Shown: positions 34,980 to 44,576, counted from the stretch's first letter. The stretch: 64,000 bases of DNA from JAPPFW01 sp965231815 (GCA_965231815.1 OZ246890.1:2356001-2420000), one strand, 5' to 3'. Program-made: numbers and translations. The notes: a model not told the origin generated them from the sequence alone.

Positions 34980-36371
34980 ATGTTCGATCTGAAGATCGTC
35001 GGAGGGACGGTGGTGACCGACGGTACCTCCCGCTTCGCTGATGTCGGCGTGGCGGGAGGGAAGGTCGCCGATGTTTCCCCCCAAGGGGGCCTCGGACCCG
35101 CCCACCGGGAGATAGACGCTTCGGGGTTGCTGGTAATTCCCGGCGCGGTGGACGCTCACTTTCACTGCCGGGCGCCTAGCCACCCCGAACGGGCCACATT
35201 CGCCTCGGAGTCGCGGGCGGCCGCCTCGTCGGGGGTTACGACCTTCTTCGAGATGCCGATTTCCAACCCGCCATGCAGTACTCCCGAGGCTTTCGCGGCG
35301 CGGCGGGAGTTGGGAGAGGCGGAGAGCATTATCGATTTCGCCCTCTATTCAGGCGCCGGATTCTTCGACCGGGCCCGGGTGGAGGCGATGGCCGAGAGCG
35401 GTGCGATCGGTTTCAAACTCTTCACTCACGAGCCGCCTCCGGAGCGGATCGTGGAGTTCGAGGGGCTGTACGCATCAGGACCCGACGAGATCTACGAATG
35501 CCTGCAAGCGGTTGCCCAAGTTGGACTGCGTTGCGCGGTCCACGCCGAGAACCAGACCTTTATCGAACACTTCCGCAAGACGACCAATCGCCTCGGGCAC
35601 CCTAACCGCCCCGCAATGGTCGAAGCCGCCGCGGTCGGACTGGTAGCCACGATCGCTCGCGAGGTCGATCTGCCCGCTCACATCGTCCACATCACCTCCC
35701 GGCTCGCGACCGAAGAGGTAAGGGCGGCACAGTGTTTGGGTGCGGACCTCTCGGCCGAATCATGTCCCCACTACCTGTTGCTGGACGAGTCATACATCGA
35801 GAGGTTCGGTAACTTCGTCAAGGTAGCCCCGCCCCTGCGCACATCCGATGACGTGGCATTCCTCTGGAAGTCTCTCGCCGACGGCACGCTGTCGGTGGTG
35901 GCTTCCGATCACGCTCCGTTTACCCACGAGGAGAAGGCAGCCGCCGACTTCGCAACGTCCGGCCAGGGCATCCCCTCCTTGGAGATGCTGGTTCCCACCA
36001 TGCTTGACGCAGGGTTGAGTGGACGTTTCCCTCTGGAGAGAGCGGTGGAGGTAATGACCGCCAACCCGGCCAAACTGTTCGGAATCTACCCACGGAAGGG
36101 TACGGTTTCGCCCGGCGCCGACGCTGACCTGGTACTCGTCGATCCCGAGGGCCGTCTGACCGTGGATTCGGCACGCTTCCTCGCCCGGTCGGGCAGGAGC
36201 GGCAAGGTCTATGACGGTATGGACCTGCGCGGACGGATCGTCACCACACTCTCTCGCGGACGGGCGGTGTTCGCCGAGGGCAAAGTAGTGGGGGAGGGGG
36301 GCGGACGACTCGTCACTCCGGATGTCCCCCCCGCCCACGTAGGTGATATCGGGTCGGATGCTGCTAGCTAG
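34980..36371 (+). CDS. Dihydroorotase/hydantoinase-family cyclic amidohydrolase 2
   Basis: ATG at 34980, nine bases after AGGAGG at 34965-34970; an ATG at 34971 is too close to it. 463 residues. IPGAVDAHFHCRAPSHPE supplies the metal ligands, SGAIGFKLFTHE the carboxylated Lys, CAVHAENQ and HIVHITS the His pair and ASDHAPFTHEEK the catalytic Asp. It resembles the enzyme at 16651, so the window has two such ring-opening enzymes in different operons. It is the last gene of the 30-36 kb unit. Confidence 0.88.
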   Translation: MFDLKIVGGTVVTDGTSRFADVGVAGGKVADVSPQGGLGPAHREIDASGLLVIPGAVDAHFHCRAPSHPERATFASESRAAASSGVTTFFEMPISNPPCSTPEAFAARRELGEAESIIDFALYSGAGFFDRARVEAMAESGAIGFKLFTHEPPPERIVEFEGLYASGPDEIYECLQAVAQVGLRCAVHAENQTFIEHFRKTTNRLGHPNRPAMVEAAAVGLVATIAREVDLPAHIVHITSRLATEEVRAAQCLGADLSAESCPHYLLLDESYIERFGNFVKVAPPLRTSDDVAFLWKSLADGTLSVVASDHAPFTHEEKAAADFATSGQGIPSLEMLVPTMLDAGLSGRFPLERAVEVMTANPAKLFGIYPRKGTVSPGADADLVLVDPEGRLTVDSARFLARSGRSGKVYDGMDLRGRIVTTLSRGRAVFAEGKVVGEGGGRLVTPDVPPAHVGDIGSDAAS

Positions 36372-36451
36372 CCCTGGTTGATCGGGTTTCCCGAACACCG
36401 AGGTATAAGAAGGGAACGAAGCCCGACTGGTTCACCGTTCCGTGCGGCCTC

Positions 36452-36894
36452 TCAGACATCCCAAAGGTAGGAGATCGGCAGCGCCAAGATACGTGGAGCT
36501 AGCTGGATCGGGATAGCCCCGGCGTAGAACAAGACACCGAGTTCGAATCGGTTCCCCACGAGGTCGCGGAACCATCGGAGGGTGTCTGCCTTGCGGCCTT
36601 GTGCCCGCATCGATGCCGTTACCTCGATGCCGAGCATCCTGCCGTCGGGCAGAACGACGAGTAGATCGATCTCCCGACCGCGTCGATCCCGGTAGTGGTG
36701 GAGAACAGCGCCTTCGTCCAGGAAAGCTAGTTGCTTTCGTATCTCGTTGGCGACCAAGGTCTCGTGTAGAGGCCCACGAGTTCGCTCCATCGGATCGAGC
36801 AGTCTCTCCGGGCCCAGTCCGAGAAGGGTTGTGGCTATTCCCGTGTCGCTCAAGTAGATCTTGGGCTTCCGTTTTGCGCGTGTGGCCGTGATGG
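36452..36894 (-). pseudogene. AAA/DUF4143 ATPase, C-terminal part cut off by IS21
   Basis: The frame encodes the end of a DUF4143 ATPase: KIYLSDTGIATTLLG, ETLVANEIRKQLAF, HYRDRRGREIDLLV and DTLRWFRDLVGNRFELGVLFYAG. These are the conserved blocks that follow the AAA domain. The apparent start at 36937 belongs to the inserted element. The missing front is at 39173-40075. Rejoining the two flanks over a five-base duplication does not restore one frame, so the gene may have carried a further lesion. Confidence 0.82.
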
Positions 36895-36956
36895 CGATCA
36901 CTGAAATTCCCCAGGGTTGATCATCGAAATTCCCCACCCTGGGTGTGTTGGTGAGT

Positions 36957-37739
36957 CTAGCTGGCGGCTCCTTTCGGTCGGTGTTTTCTGGCTTGGGCTT
37001 GGTAGGCGCGTAGCCGGTAGCTGTCTCCTGTGATGGTGAACACGACGCTTCGGTGGAGTAGTCGGTCGAGCATGGCTGCGGCGATTGTGGTGTCGGAGAA
37101 GATGTCTCCCCAGGAGGCGACGTTGCGGTTGGTGGTCAGGATTACGGAGCCTTTCTGGTATCTGCGGGAGATGACCTGGAACAGGGAGGCTGCGTCTTCG
37201 GATGGCATGGGCAGATAGCCCAATTCGTCGATTATGAGGACTGCGGGTCCGGAGAAGAACCGCATGGTTGGGGCCCATCGTCCTTCGAGGGCTGCTTTGC
37301 GGCATCGGGCTGCTAGGTCGGCTGCGGTGGTGTAGTAGACCCTGTGCCCACTGTCGACCGCGGCGCGACCCAGGATGGTCGCGAGCATGGTTTTGCCGAC
37401 ACCGGGCGGGCCTATGAGCAGCACGTTGGTCGCGTCGGCGAGGTAGGCGCCTGCGACTAGCTCTCTGACAAGGGTTTGGTCGATGCTGGGCTGGGCGGAG
37501 AAGTCGAAGTCGTCGAGTTGCCAGGGGGTGGGGAAGTTCGCGAACCGCATCCGGCTGTTCCACCTGCGCTGCTCGGTGGCTTCGACCTCGACCCGAAGTA
37601 GACCCTCTAGGAACTCGGTGTGTCCAAGCCGGCTCTGGCGGGCTGCTTCGAGGTGGCCTGGTAGCGCCTCGGCAGCGGCTGCCAGCTTGAGGTAGGCGAG
37701 ATGGCTCCGCAACTGCTGGTAGATGCTGTCTCGGCTCAT
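36957..37739 (-). CDS. istB: IS21 helper ATPase IstB
   Basis: 260 residues of the IstB/DnaA-like AAA ATPase. GPPGVGKT (Walker A) at about 106-113, IIDELGYLP (Walker B) near 170, and LTTNRNVASWGDIF with the sensor Arg region. It controls target choice and transposase activity together with IstA. Its ATG overlaps the istA stop by four bases (37736-37739). Confidence 0.95.
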   Translation of the reverse strand: MSRDSIYQQLRSHLAYLKLAAAAEALPGHLEAARQSRLGHTEFLEGLLRVEVEATEQRRWNSRMRFANFPTPWQLDDFDFSAQPSIDQTLVRELVAGAYLADATNVLLIGPPGVGKTMLATILGRAAVDSGHRVYYTTAADLAARCRKAALEGRWAPTMRFFSGPAVLIIDELGYLPMPSEDAASLFQVISRRYQKGSVILTTNRNVASWGDIFSDTTIAAAMLDRLLHRSVVFTITGDSYRLRAYQAQARKHRPKGAAS

Positions 37740-39040
37740 CGCCGACCCCGGTGTTGTTGGTCGATGTGACGTTGGTAGACGGCGAGGTCGATGACCGGCT
37801 CGTCGTGTTCCACTCCGGCGGCGAGGTCGGCGGCGATCGCTCTGGCTGCTGCCGATGGTGGCCGGTTCGGTTTGGGTTTGCAGGGCCGGGCTGTGGTGAA
37901 CGCGCCGAGCACGACCTTCTCGAGGGCTGCGGTATGTTCGGGGAGGCGAACCACCCGTCCTTGACCTCGGGGGACCTTGCGGTGTGTGGCGACCAGCCGC
38001 CCGGAACCCGAGGTCACATCGAAGGTTGGTTCACCCAGCCGCCAACGAAGCGTGACTTCTGTTCCGATCACAGAAGGCGGCACCGAATACCGGTTGCCCC
38101 ACACCGCGACCAGCCCGTTGGCGGCCACTTTGCGGACCATGGTTCCCTCCGCCGGATACGGCACCGGGGGCAGGTCCAGCAGCGGTTCCGTATCGGCTAG
38201 CTCCCCAACAGTGCTCCCGGCCCGCCGGCGGGCATCCCCAACCCTTTCGCAGAACTCATCAAGGCTGTTCTGCGCTTCGGACACCGTTGCCACCGCAGCC
38301 GTGCGCCACCACCGCTGAGCTATGTAATGGATCGCCTTCTCCACTACGCCTTTGCGGTTCGGCCGCCGGGGCGGACACGGATCAACCCCGACACCGTAGT
38401 GCTTGGCGACTCCCACGAACGAGGCCTGTATCCGATCCGTGCCCGGCACCACCACTGTGGCCATCCGATCCACCCGCCACCTCCGGGCCGTCCCGCCGAG
38501 GCGGCGTAGCACCTCGTCGATGCCTTCCACCAGATGAGCCTGGTCCTGGGATGGGCTCACCCACGCCCGGAACCTGCCCGAATGCGACAGGACACCCACC
38601 AGCACGGACACCCGAGATCCCCACGGTGGGTCCCGCAACTCCAACCAGTCCCACTGGCATTCCTCGCCCGCGGGATGGTCGATCACCGCCACGGCCTGGC
38701 CCCGTGTTCCCGAACACGCCCCACAAGACGGTCTCAATTGCCGGTTTCGGATCTTGCGGACGAACGTCACATAGCTCTGCCCATAGCCCAGGGCCTTGGC
38801 TTCGTCGAACAGCGCCGTCGCCCAAAGGTGGGGATCCTCGGCCAGCCGCTGACGAACATAAGCCTCGACCACATCGAACGGGTCCGGCTCCGCTGCTGCC
38901 CGCTGCCCCGGCACCCGTTCCCCAGAAAGGTGCGCTCGTACTGTCTTTCGGTCTCTTCCCACATGGCGGGCAATAGCCGAAATCGACCATCCCCTCCGCT
39001 TCAACGCGTGTACTTCCACGTATTCCTCCTGTGCCAACAT
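37736..39040 (-). CDS. istA: IS21 transposase IstA
   Basis: 434 residues. An N-terminal helix-turn-helix (GWSISAIARHVGRDRKTVRAH near residues 16-36) is followed by a DDE integrase core: Asp in EECQWDWLEL, Asp in WRVDRMATVV and Glu in KGVVEKAIHY. The C-terminal YSVPPSVIGTEVTLRW region is the usual beta domain. Catalyses DNA cleavage and strand transfer of the element. No frameshift seen. Confidence 0.95.
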   Translation of the reverse strand: MLAQEEYVEVHALKRRGWSISAIARHVGRDRKTVRAHLSGERVPGQRAAAEPDPFDVVEAYVRQRLAEDPHLWATALFDEAKALGYGQSYVTFVRKIRNRQLRPSCGACSGTRGQAVAVIDHPAGEECQWDWLELRDPPWGSRVSVLVGVLSHSGRFRAWVSPSQDQAHLVEGIDEVLRRLGGTARRWRVDRMATVVVPGTDRIQASFVGVAKHYGVGVDPCPPRRPNRKGVVEKAIHYIAQRWWRTAAVATVSEAQNSLDEFCERVGDARRRAGSTVGELADTEPLLDLPPVPYPAEGTMVRKVAANGLVAVWGNRYSVPPSVIGTEVTLRWRLGEPTFDVTSGSGRLVATHRKVPRGQGRVVRLPEHTAALEKVVLGAFTTARPCKPKPNRPPSAAARAIAADLAAGVEHDEPVIDLAVYQRHIDQQHRGRR

Positions 39041-39167
39041 CAGCGGTGGGCTCCCTCTCCTCGCTGCCAGACCTAGCAGTCAGCAGCTTGGAGAGGACCC
39101 CACTCAACGTCTGGTATTTGCCGTCACAAGATGGGGAATTTCAGTGATCGAGAGTGGGGAGTTTCAA

Positions 39168-40075
39168 CGATCGTCAACAGCCGCACTCGAAGCCCATGGA
39201 CTGACGGTCGCTGTCAAGTACACCATTTCGAGATAAGTGACGTAGCCGGCCGTTGTCTGCGAGGCGCCGAACCCCACGTCGCGGTGCAGGTTCTCGATGA
39301 CGAGTTCCCCGGCGGTCCGAGCAGCGATTGCTGCCAGGAGCCGGGGCAACTCGGTGACTCGGCGCGCTCCCGACATCTCGCGAACGTCCCGCGCGACGAT
39401 TGCGGTAAGGAGGGAACGCAAGAACACGGCGCGGTCCCGCTCGTCCAACCGTTGCACCTCCGGATATCCGCCTCGGCAGATCAGTTGTACATAGGAACGC
39501 CGTGATGCGATCGAGGCGGGCCTGCCGAGCAGACCGGAGTATGGGTTGTCGGCACCGCGGCTCCTACTTGCCGCGTCTACGAACCAGCGGACGAAACCGG
39601 ACGTTGCCGTGCCTAAGGTCTCGCCGGCCGAGAACGGGTGCAGTTCAAGGATACCCATCCTTCCCGCCAGGGATTCGCTAAGGCTCGGCGCAGTCAGAAG
39701 GTTGGTGGATCCGGTGAGCACAAAGCTACCCGGTACGGGATCAGCGTCGACCGCCAACTTGATCGCCCGCAGTAGGTCGTCACCGCCACGCTGCACCTCG
39801 TCGATGACGACCGGACGGGGACGATCGCTTACGAATCCGACCGGGTCATCTCGTGCAGCCGCGTACGCGGCGGGATCGTCCAAGTCGAGGTATATCCCAC
39901 CATCTACAACTCGTTGAGCCAGTGTTGTCTTACCCGACTGCCGAGCACCGAGCAGAGCCACCACCCGGAATGTCCGCATGTATCTTCTGAGGACCGGCTC
40001 CATCCGTCGATACACGAATGTCGGTTGGTCCAAACCGACCTCCTCCCCGCCCGCTAATTTAGGAAACGCCTCCAT
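39168..40075 (-). pseudogene. AAA/DUF4143 ATPase, N-terminal part cut off by IS21
   Basis: The front of the split ATPase: GARQSGKTTLAQ Walker A at about residue 43, VVIDEVQRGGD Walker B, FVLTGSTNLLT sensor 1, ESLAGRMGILELHPFS, and the start of DUF4143 with GGYPEVQRLDERDRAVFLRS and the VTYLEMVYL stretch where the reading is broken. After SSAAVDD the frame ends inside the IS end. These proteins are common stand-alone ATPases of uncertain role. The rest is at 36452-36894. Confidence 0.85.
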
Positions 40076-40222
40076 GCTAATAGGGATTTTGCCACCACTG
40101 GAGAGGTGAAACGGGGTCGTCGACGGTGGATTCCGCCAACATCCACGGCGCTATGGCGCCCACCGGTTGAGTCAGGCTTCGATTATGTATGGTGTATGGG
40201 TTATTGATGTATGGAGGACATG

Positions 40223-41344
40223 ATGCGGGGAAGTTCAGGGGACGGCCCGGTTCGAGTCGGCGTAGTAGGGGCCAGCCCTCCTGGGTTCGGCGACCGCGCC
40301 CATCTCCCGGCGATCCAGGCCGCTGCGGGACTGGTCTTGGAGGCCGTATGCACCACCAGCGAACGCACCGCTCGGGCCGCGGCCGAAAAATGGGGGGCGC
40401 GCAAGTGGTACGCGGGGATCGAGGACTTGTGCGGTGATCCGGAGGTCGAGGTCGTCACGGTGGCGGTCCGGCCCCGCTTGCACCACCCGCTGGTGCTTGC
40501 CGCTCTGCAAGCCGGCAAACCGGTCTACTGCGAGTGGCCACTGGCGCTCGACAGCGGAGAGGCCGCAGAGATGGTTGCAACAGCCGAACAGGGGGGCATA
40601 CCAACCGCGGTCGGCCTCCAGGGTCGTTTCGCTCCCGCCGTCGCCTGGGCTCGCCGATTGGTGGAGGACGGCGCGGTGGGTCGGCCCTTCTCATTCGTGG
40701 TGTCGCAGATGCTTTCCAAGTTCGATGTCGATCGTGACCGAGCATGGCTGGTCCGCCACGAGGAGGCCAGCGGCGCCCTGTTCGTAGCCTTCGCCCATGT
40801 GATGGATTCGGTCGCATGTATCCTCGGCGACGTTGAAAGTATCGCAGCCCGCCAGTTGACCCTTTCGCCGAAAGGTACATACACCGACGGCGGAGCGTTC
40901 CGGTGGAAGACCGCCGACACGGTTACGGCAACCGCCGAGTTGGCAGGAGGAGTGGTCGGGACCGCTTACGTTTCCAACGCGGTGTCGCCTCCTCAAGGGT
41001 ATTCCCTCCGGATCGTGGGTGAGGAGGGCCAGATCCTGCTGGCCGCGCCTTCCTACTACCAGTTCAGTCCGGTCAAGGTGTCGGTAGGCCCGATGGAAGT
41101 ATCCGTGGGTGGGATACGCTCGGAACGGTTGGAGGAGGTTCCGATCCCGCCGGAGTACTTCACGCAACTGCCGGTAACGGAGGGACATTCCGCCTACAAC
41201 GTGGCCGGAGCGCTTTCACGTTTCGCCGATTCGATCAGGAATGGGGAACGTTTTCGACCTGACTTCCGAGACGGGGTGGTTCTTCACCGGCTACTCGATG
41301 CGGTGATGGTCTCCAGTCGAGAGGGTCGCACTGTGAGGGTTTAA
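40223..41344 (+). CDS. Gfo/Idh/MocA-family oxidoreductase
   Basis: About 373 residues from the ATG at 40223, five bases after GGAGG at 40213-40217; the upstream ATGs at 40211 and 40220 overlap or crowd that site. VRVGVVGASPPGFG is the NAD-binding motif; VYCEWPLALDSGEA replaces the usual EKP by EWP, so the catalytic Lys of the family is missing at that position. The C-terminal sheet domain covers about residues 130-350. It would be an NAD(P)-dependent sugar or polyol dehydrogenase, but the EKP change argues for altered chemistry. About 100 bases later the isochorismatase gene begins. Confidence 0.83.
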   Translation: MRGSSGDGPVRVGVVGASPPGFGDRAHLPAIQAAAGLVLEAVCTTSERTARAAAEKWGARKWYAGIEDLCGDPEVEVVTVAVRPRLHHPLVLAALQAGKPVYCEWPLALDSGEAAEMVATAEQGGIPTAVGLQGRFAPAVAWARRLVEDGAVGRPFSFVVSQMLSKFDVDRDRAWLVRHEEASGALFVAFAHVMDSVACILGDVESIAARQLTLSPKGTYTDGGAFRWKTADTVTATAELAGGVVGTAYVSNAVSPPQGYSLRIVGEEGQILLAAPSYYQFSPVKVSVGPMEVSVGGIRSERLEEVPIPPEYFTQLPVTEGHSAYNVAGALSRFADSIRNGERFRPDFRDGVVLHRLLDAVMVSSREGRTVRV

Positions 41345-41568
41345 CAGGTCCCGGAACCCGAACCTCTCTCGGCCCCGCGGCCCCGCCACCCGGAATGGTG
41401 CGAGATCGACCATCAGTCGACGATGCCCGCTCCGTAACTCCAAACTGACCCCCGGTGGCACCCCGCCCCGTACATGATCCAATATACTGCCTAACCGGAG
41501 ATGGACCCTTCCCCGTATGGGGGGCCACCTTTGCCGCGTATCCACCACGAACGAAAGGATGCAAACCC

Positions 41569-42318
41569 TTGGACTTGCATGACCCCTTCTACGACCTATT
41601 CCCCCGCCCTTGCTTCCCTTCGATCGAACCGGGTAAGTCGGCGATTCTGACTATCGATCTACAGTATCTCGACGCTCATGCCGACGGGTGGATCGGGCGT
41701 ATCGCCAAGGCGGCGGGCCAACCCGAGATCATGCAAGAAAGATGGGACAACATCAACGGCATCCTCCCCAACGTACGGCGCTGCCAGGACGCCTTCCGGG
41801 CAGCAGGCGAAGAGGTCATCCATGTTCGGGTCGCCTACCGAACGGCCAACGGGCGGGATGCGGGTAAAGCCTTCATGCCGGCTGCTGACCTCGAGCCGGT
41901 TCCCCGCGAGCCTTTCGATGACGAACTCCTCCCTGAGGTGGCGGTACAGGGAGACGAGATGATCTTTTCCAAGACCACCTCCAGCGTCTTCAACTCCAGC
42001 GCCATCGATAACGTGCTGAAGCGGATGGGCATCACCCATCTGGTTTTCACCGGGATCGTTACCGAGGGCTGTGTGGAGCTTTCAGCCCGTGACGCCGCTG
42101 ATCGAGGCTATACGGTGTCCCTGGTGTCGGATGCCTGTACCTCCTCGACCAGGGAACTACACGAGAACGCCTTGGTAAGGATGACCGACGGGGGCTTCAT
42201 CGCTTCCCGCACCACCGACGAGATCTGCAAGGAACTGGAGAACCCGGAAGGTCCGGTGGCCAATCGACCGCTTCCATTCCCACTCCGGCAAGCTAAGGGA
42301 GCTGACACAAATGGCTGA
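41569..42318 (+). CDS. Isochorismatase-family cysteine hydrolase (N-carbamoylsarcosine amidase-like)
   Basis: The frame is open from a GTG at 41455, but coding character starts near LDLHDPFYD and GAAAGGA lies nine bases before the TTG at 41569, so I chose that start (249 residues). The triad is visible: Asp in LTIDLQY, Lys in IFSKTTSSVF and Cys in FTGIVTEGCVE. The family contains N-carbamoylsarcosine amidase, nicotinamidase and isochorismatase. The gene overlaps the creatinase-like M24 gene by eight bases, which recalls creatinine breakdown where both families act, but that link is inference. Confidence 0.85.
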   Translation: MDLHDPFYDLFPRPCFPSIEPGKSAILTIDLQYLDAHADGWIGRIAKAAGQPEIMQERWDNINGILPNVRRCQDAFRAAGEEVIHVRVAYRTANGRDAGKAFMPAADLEPVPREPFDDELLPEVAVQGDEMIFSKTTSSVFNSSAIDNVLKRMGITHLVFTGIVTEGCVELSARDAADRGYTVSLVSDACTSSTRELHENALVRMTDGGFIASRTTDEICKELENPEGPVANRPLPFPLRQAKGADTNG

Positions 42319-43477
42319 AGGCAAACTAACCCACATTTCTTCCCCCGCCGAGCGGGAACGACGGCACCGAGTGATGCGCGAGGCTATGGCCGGGGCCGGG
42401 ATCGATGCGATGATCATCTGTAGCCGCGGCGACGAGTTCGTGCGAGGCCGGGTCCAGTACGTGAGCGACATCTTCCAGTGGGCCGGATGGGGAATGGTGG
42501 TACTTCCGCAGAAGGGTGAGCCCACCTTCATCGGCGACCCGCTGTGGGGCCTATCGAGGGTGGCGCTGGTCAACTGGATCCAGGACTACCGGGCTACGCA
42601 AACTCCGGAGGTCGAGATCGCCGGCATTCTTTCCGATCACGGTATCTCCAACGGCACGATAGGCATCGTGGGCTTGGCCGACATCACCTCCGCTGCGCAC
42701 TACATGGGCTTCCAGAAGACGTTCGGACGCACCGCCACCCTTATCGACGCTACCGACCTGTTCGACGATATCAAGTCGATCAAGAGTGCCGAGGAGTTGG
42801 ACAACCTGCGGGAGACCTCCCGGATAATGCGGGTGGTGTTCGATGCTCTGGAGGGCCATATCAGGCCGGGCGCCATCGAGCGGGATGTGCTCGCCGAGGC
42901 GCATCGGCTGGTCCGCCAGCATGGATGTCTCGATGGGATCGCCCAGATGAGCCGCCAGCCATACCGGGCCTACACGTTCGGGATGGACGCCGAGATCGAG
43001 CGGGATGACGTTCTGTGCATCGATCTCGAATGGGGCGGACCCTCCGGCTACTGGGTAGAGGTACGCCGTACCTACTGTTTCGGTCGGCCTTCCGACCAGA
43101 TACTCCGGTACTGGGACACCAGGATCGAAACCTTGGATGCCTGCATCGAGGCGATGAAGACCGGCCAGTCCTCGGAGGACGTCATCGCCGCCCGCAACCG
43201 GGTGCACCGCAAGTACGGGCAGGGTGGCGAGGACTCGGTCGCCTACACCGCTCACGGCATCGGACTCGACTCGCACGAGCCGCCCTGGGTTCCGGGCAAG
43301 GAACGGATCATGCAGACCGATATGGTTATCAACCTCCATCCCCAGATCACCTTCGACGATCCGGCCGAGGCTCTGGCGGTGGGCGGGATCTGCGTTTCCG
43401 ACAACATTCGGGTCACACCCGACGGGGGAGAACGCCTCACCTACGAAGAAGACATCCTGGTAGACCTTGATGCATAG
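42311..43477 (+). CDS. M24-family (creatinase-like) hydrolase 2
   Basis: 388 residues, close paralogue of the protein at 27741 over the whole length (for example SRGDEFVRGRVQYVSDIFQW is shared). The metal positions read Asp238, Glu250, His315, His343 and Ser363, again lacking three of the five canonical ligands. The substitution pattern kept in both copies indicates a settled subfamily rather than decay. The gene overlaps the isochorismatase gene upstream and the alcohol dehydrogenase gene downstream, so the three are translationally coupled. Confidence 0.86.
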   Translation: MAEGKLTHISSPAERERRHRVMREAMAGAGIDAMIICSRGDEFVRGRVQYVSDIFQWAGWGMVVLPQKGEPTFIGDPLWGLSRVALVNWIQDYRATQTPEVEIAGILSDHGISNGTIGIVGLADITSAAHYMGFQKTFGRTATLIDATDLFDDIKSIKSAEELDNLRETSRIMRVVFDALEGHIRPGAIERDVLAEAHRLVRQHGCLDGIAQMSRQPYRAYTFGMDAEIERDDVLCIDLEWGGPSGYWVEVRRTYCFGRPSDQILRYWDTRIETLDACIEAMKTGQSSEDVIAARNRVHRKYGQGGEDSVAYTAHGIGLDSHEPPWVPGKERIMQTDMVINLHPQITFDDPAEALAVGGICVSDNIRVTPDGGERLTYEEDILVDLDA

Positions 43478-44561
43478 CCGCGCCGCCCTTGTAATGGCGC
43501 CGGGGAGGATTGAGGTCACCGAGATCGAGATCGGCCCTCCCCGGGAACGCGAGATCATCCTGAGGATGGAAGCAGCCGGGGTATGCCGCACCGACTACAA
43601 GGTTTCCAAGGGTTTGCAATCCGGCCGGACGCCCCGCTACCCGATGCTGCTGGGCCACGAAGGCGCCGGGGTGGTCGAGCAGGTGGGTGATGGGGTGGAC
43701 CACCTCGAGGAAGGGGACCGCGTGGCGGTGGGGTGCCGGGTCCCGTGCGGCGCATGCATCATGTGTCGGCGCAACGATCCCAGGAGGTGTAACCAGTCTA
43801 CGCCTCGCGCTCCGGTAGTTTCGATCGCCGCCGACGGTTCCAAGGTAGAAATGCCCATGGGCCTAGCGATGTACGCCGAGCGCATCCCGGTGGATGCCGG
43901 GGCTGCCTTCAAGGTAAGCGACGGGATGCCGCTGACCTCCGCCTCGTTGCTCGGATGTGCGGTTATCACCGGCACGGGCGCCGTTTTCCACACCGCCAAG
44001 GTATGGCCGGGCGCCACTACCGCGGTGATCGGGTGCGGTGGGATAGGTCTGTCCACAGTTCAGGGAGCTCATCTGGCCAACGCCTCCAAAGTGATCGCGG
44101 TGGATATTTCGGACCTCAAGCTCGACTGGGCGATGTCGATGGGCGCTACCCATGCGGTCAACTCCGCCAACCAGGATCCTGTGGAAGCGGTTCGTGCCAT
44201 AACGGAGGGCGAAGGGGTTGATTTCTCATTCGAAGCGGTCGGACTGGGGGACACCCTGATGCAGGCCCTGCGGATGCTGTCGTATGGCGGTGTTACCACG
44301 ATGATCGGGGTACCTCCTCACGGTTCGACCGCCCCGTTTGAACCGTCGGCGTTCTTCCGCAACACCTCGACATTGATGACTACCCACGGCGGCGAGGGCA
44401 TACCCGCGCAGGACTTTCCGGTGCTCGACTCCCTCTACCAATCGGGCAATCTCGATCTCGACGCCATGGTGACCCATACGATTCCCCTTTCCGATATGGA
44501 GAAAGGCTTCGAGAACCTGGAAACCGGTTCGGCTCTTCGAACGGTGGTGGTTCCAGACTGA
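43470..44561 (+). CDS. Zinc-containing alcohol dehydrogenase (MDR family)
   Basis: ATG at 43470 overlaps the M24 stop; 363 residues. GVCRTDYK and LGHEGAGVVEQVG hold the catalytic-zinc Cys and His-Glu; CGACIMCRRNDPRRC is the four-Cys structural zinc loop; IGCGGIGLSTVQGAHLA is the NAD-binding motif. Resembles S-(hydroxymethyl) or aryl/alkyl alcohol dehydrogenases of class III type. It would oxidise an alcohol formed by the preceding hydrolases. Last gene of the 41.5-44.6 kb unit. Confidence 0.9.
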   Translation: MHSRAALVMAPGRIEVTEIEIGPPREREIILRMEAAGVCRTDYKVSKGLQSGRTPRYPMLLGHEGAGVVEQVGDGVDHLEEGDRVAVGCRVPCGACIMCRRNDPRRCNQSTPRAPVVSIAADGSKVEMPMGLAMYAERIPVDAGAAFKVSDGMPLTSASLLGCAVITGTGAVFHTAKVWPGATTAVIGCGGIGLSTVQGAHLANASKVIAVDISDLKLDWAMSMGATHAVNSANQDPVEAVRAITEGEGVDFSFEAVGLGDTLMQALRMLSYGGVTTMIGVPPHGSTAPFEPSAFFRNTSTLMTTHGGEGIPAQDFPVLDSLYQSGNLDLDAMVTHTIPLSDMEKGFENLETGSALRTVVVPD

Positions 44562-44576
44562 CCTCGCCGATTCTCT

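Larger units (their letters stand above)
36895..39172 (-). mobile_element. IS21-family insertion sequence
   Basis: Two overlapping genes istA and istB are flanked by related ends: ACTGAAATTCCCCAGGG from 36900 and, at the right, the reverse complement TTGAAACTCCCCACTC ending at 39167; a second ATTCCCC box follows inside each end, as expected for IS21 multiple end repeats. CGATC stands directly outside on both sides (36895-36899 and 39168-39172) as a five-base target duplication. Length of about 2.27 kb is normal. The element looks intact. Confidence 0.9.

Noticed and set aside
42551..43591. Minus-strand ORF of 346 residues opposite the second M24 gene
   Set aside because: Shadow of the conserved M24 coding sequence.
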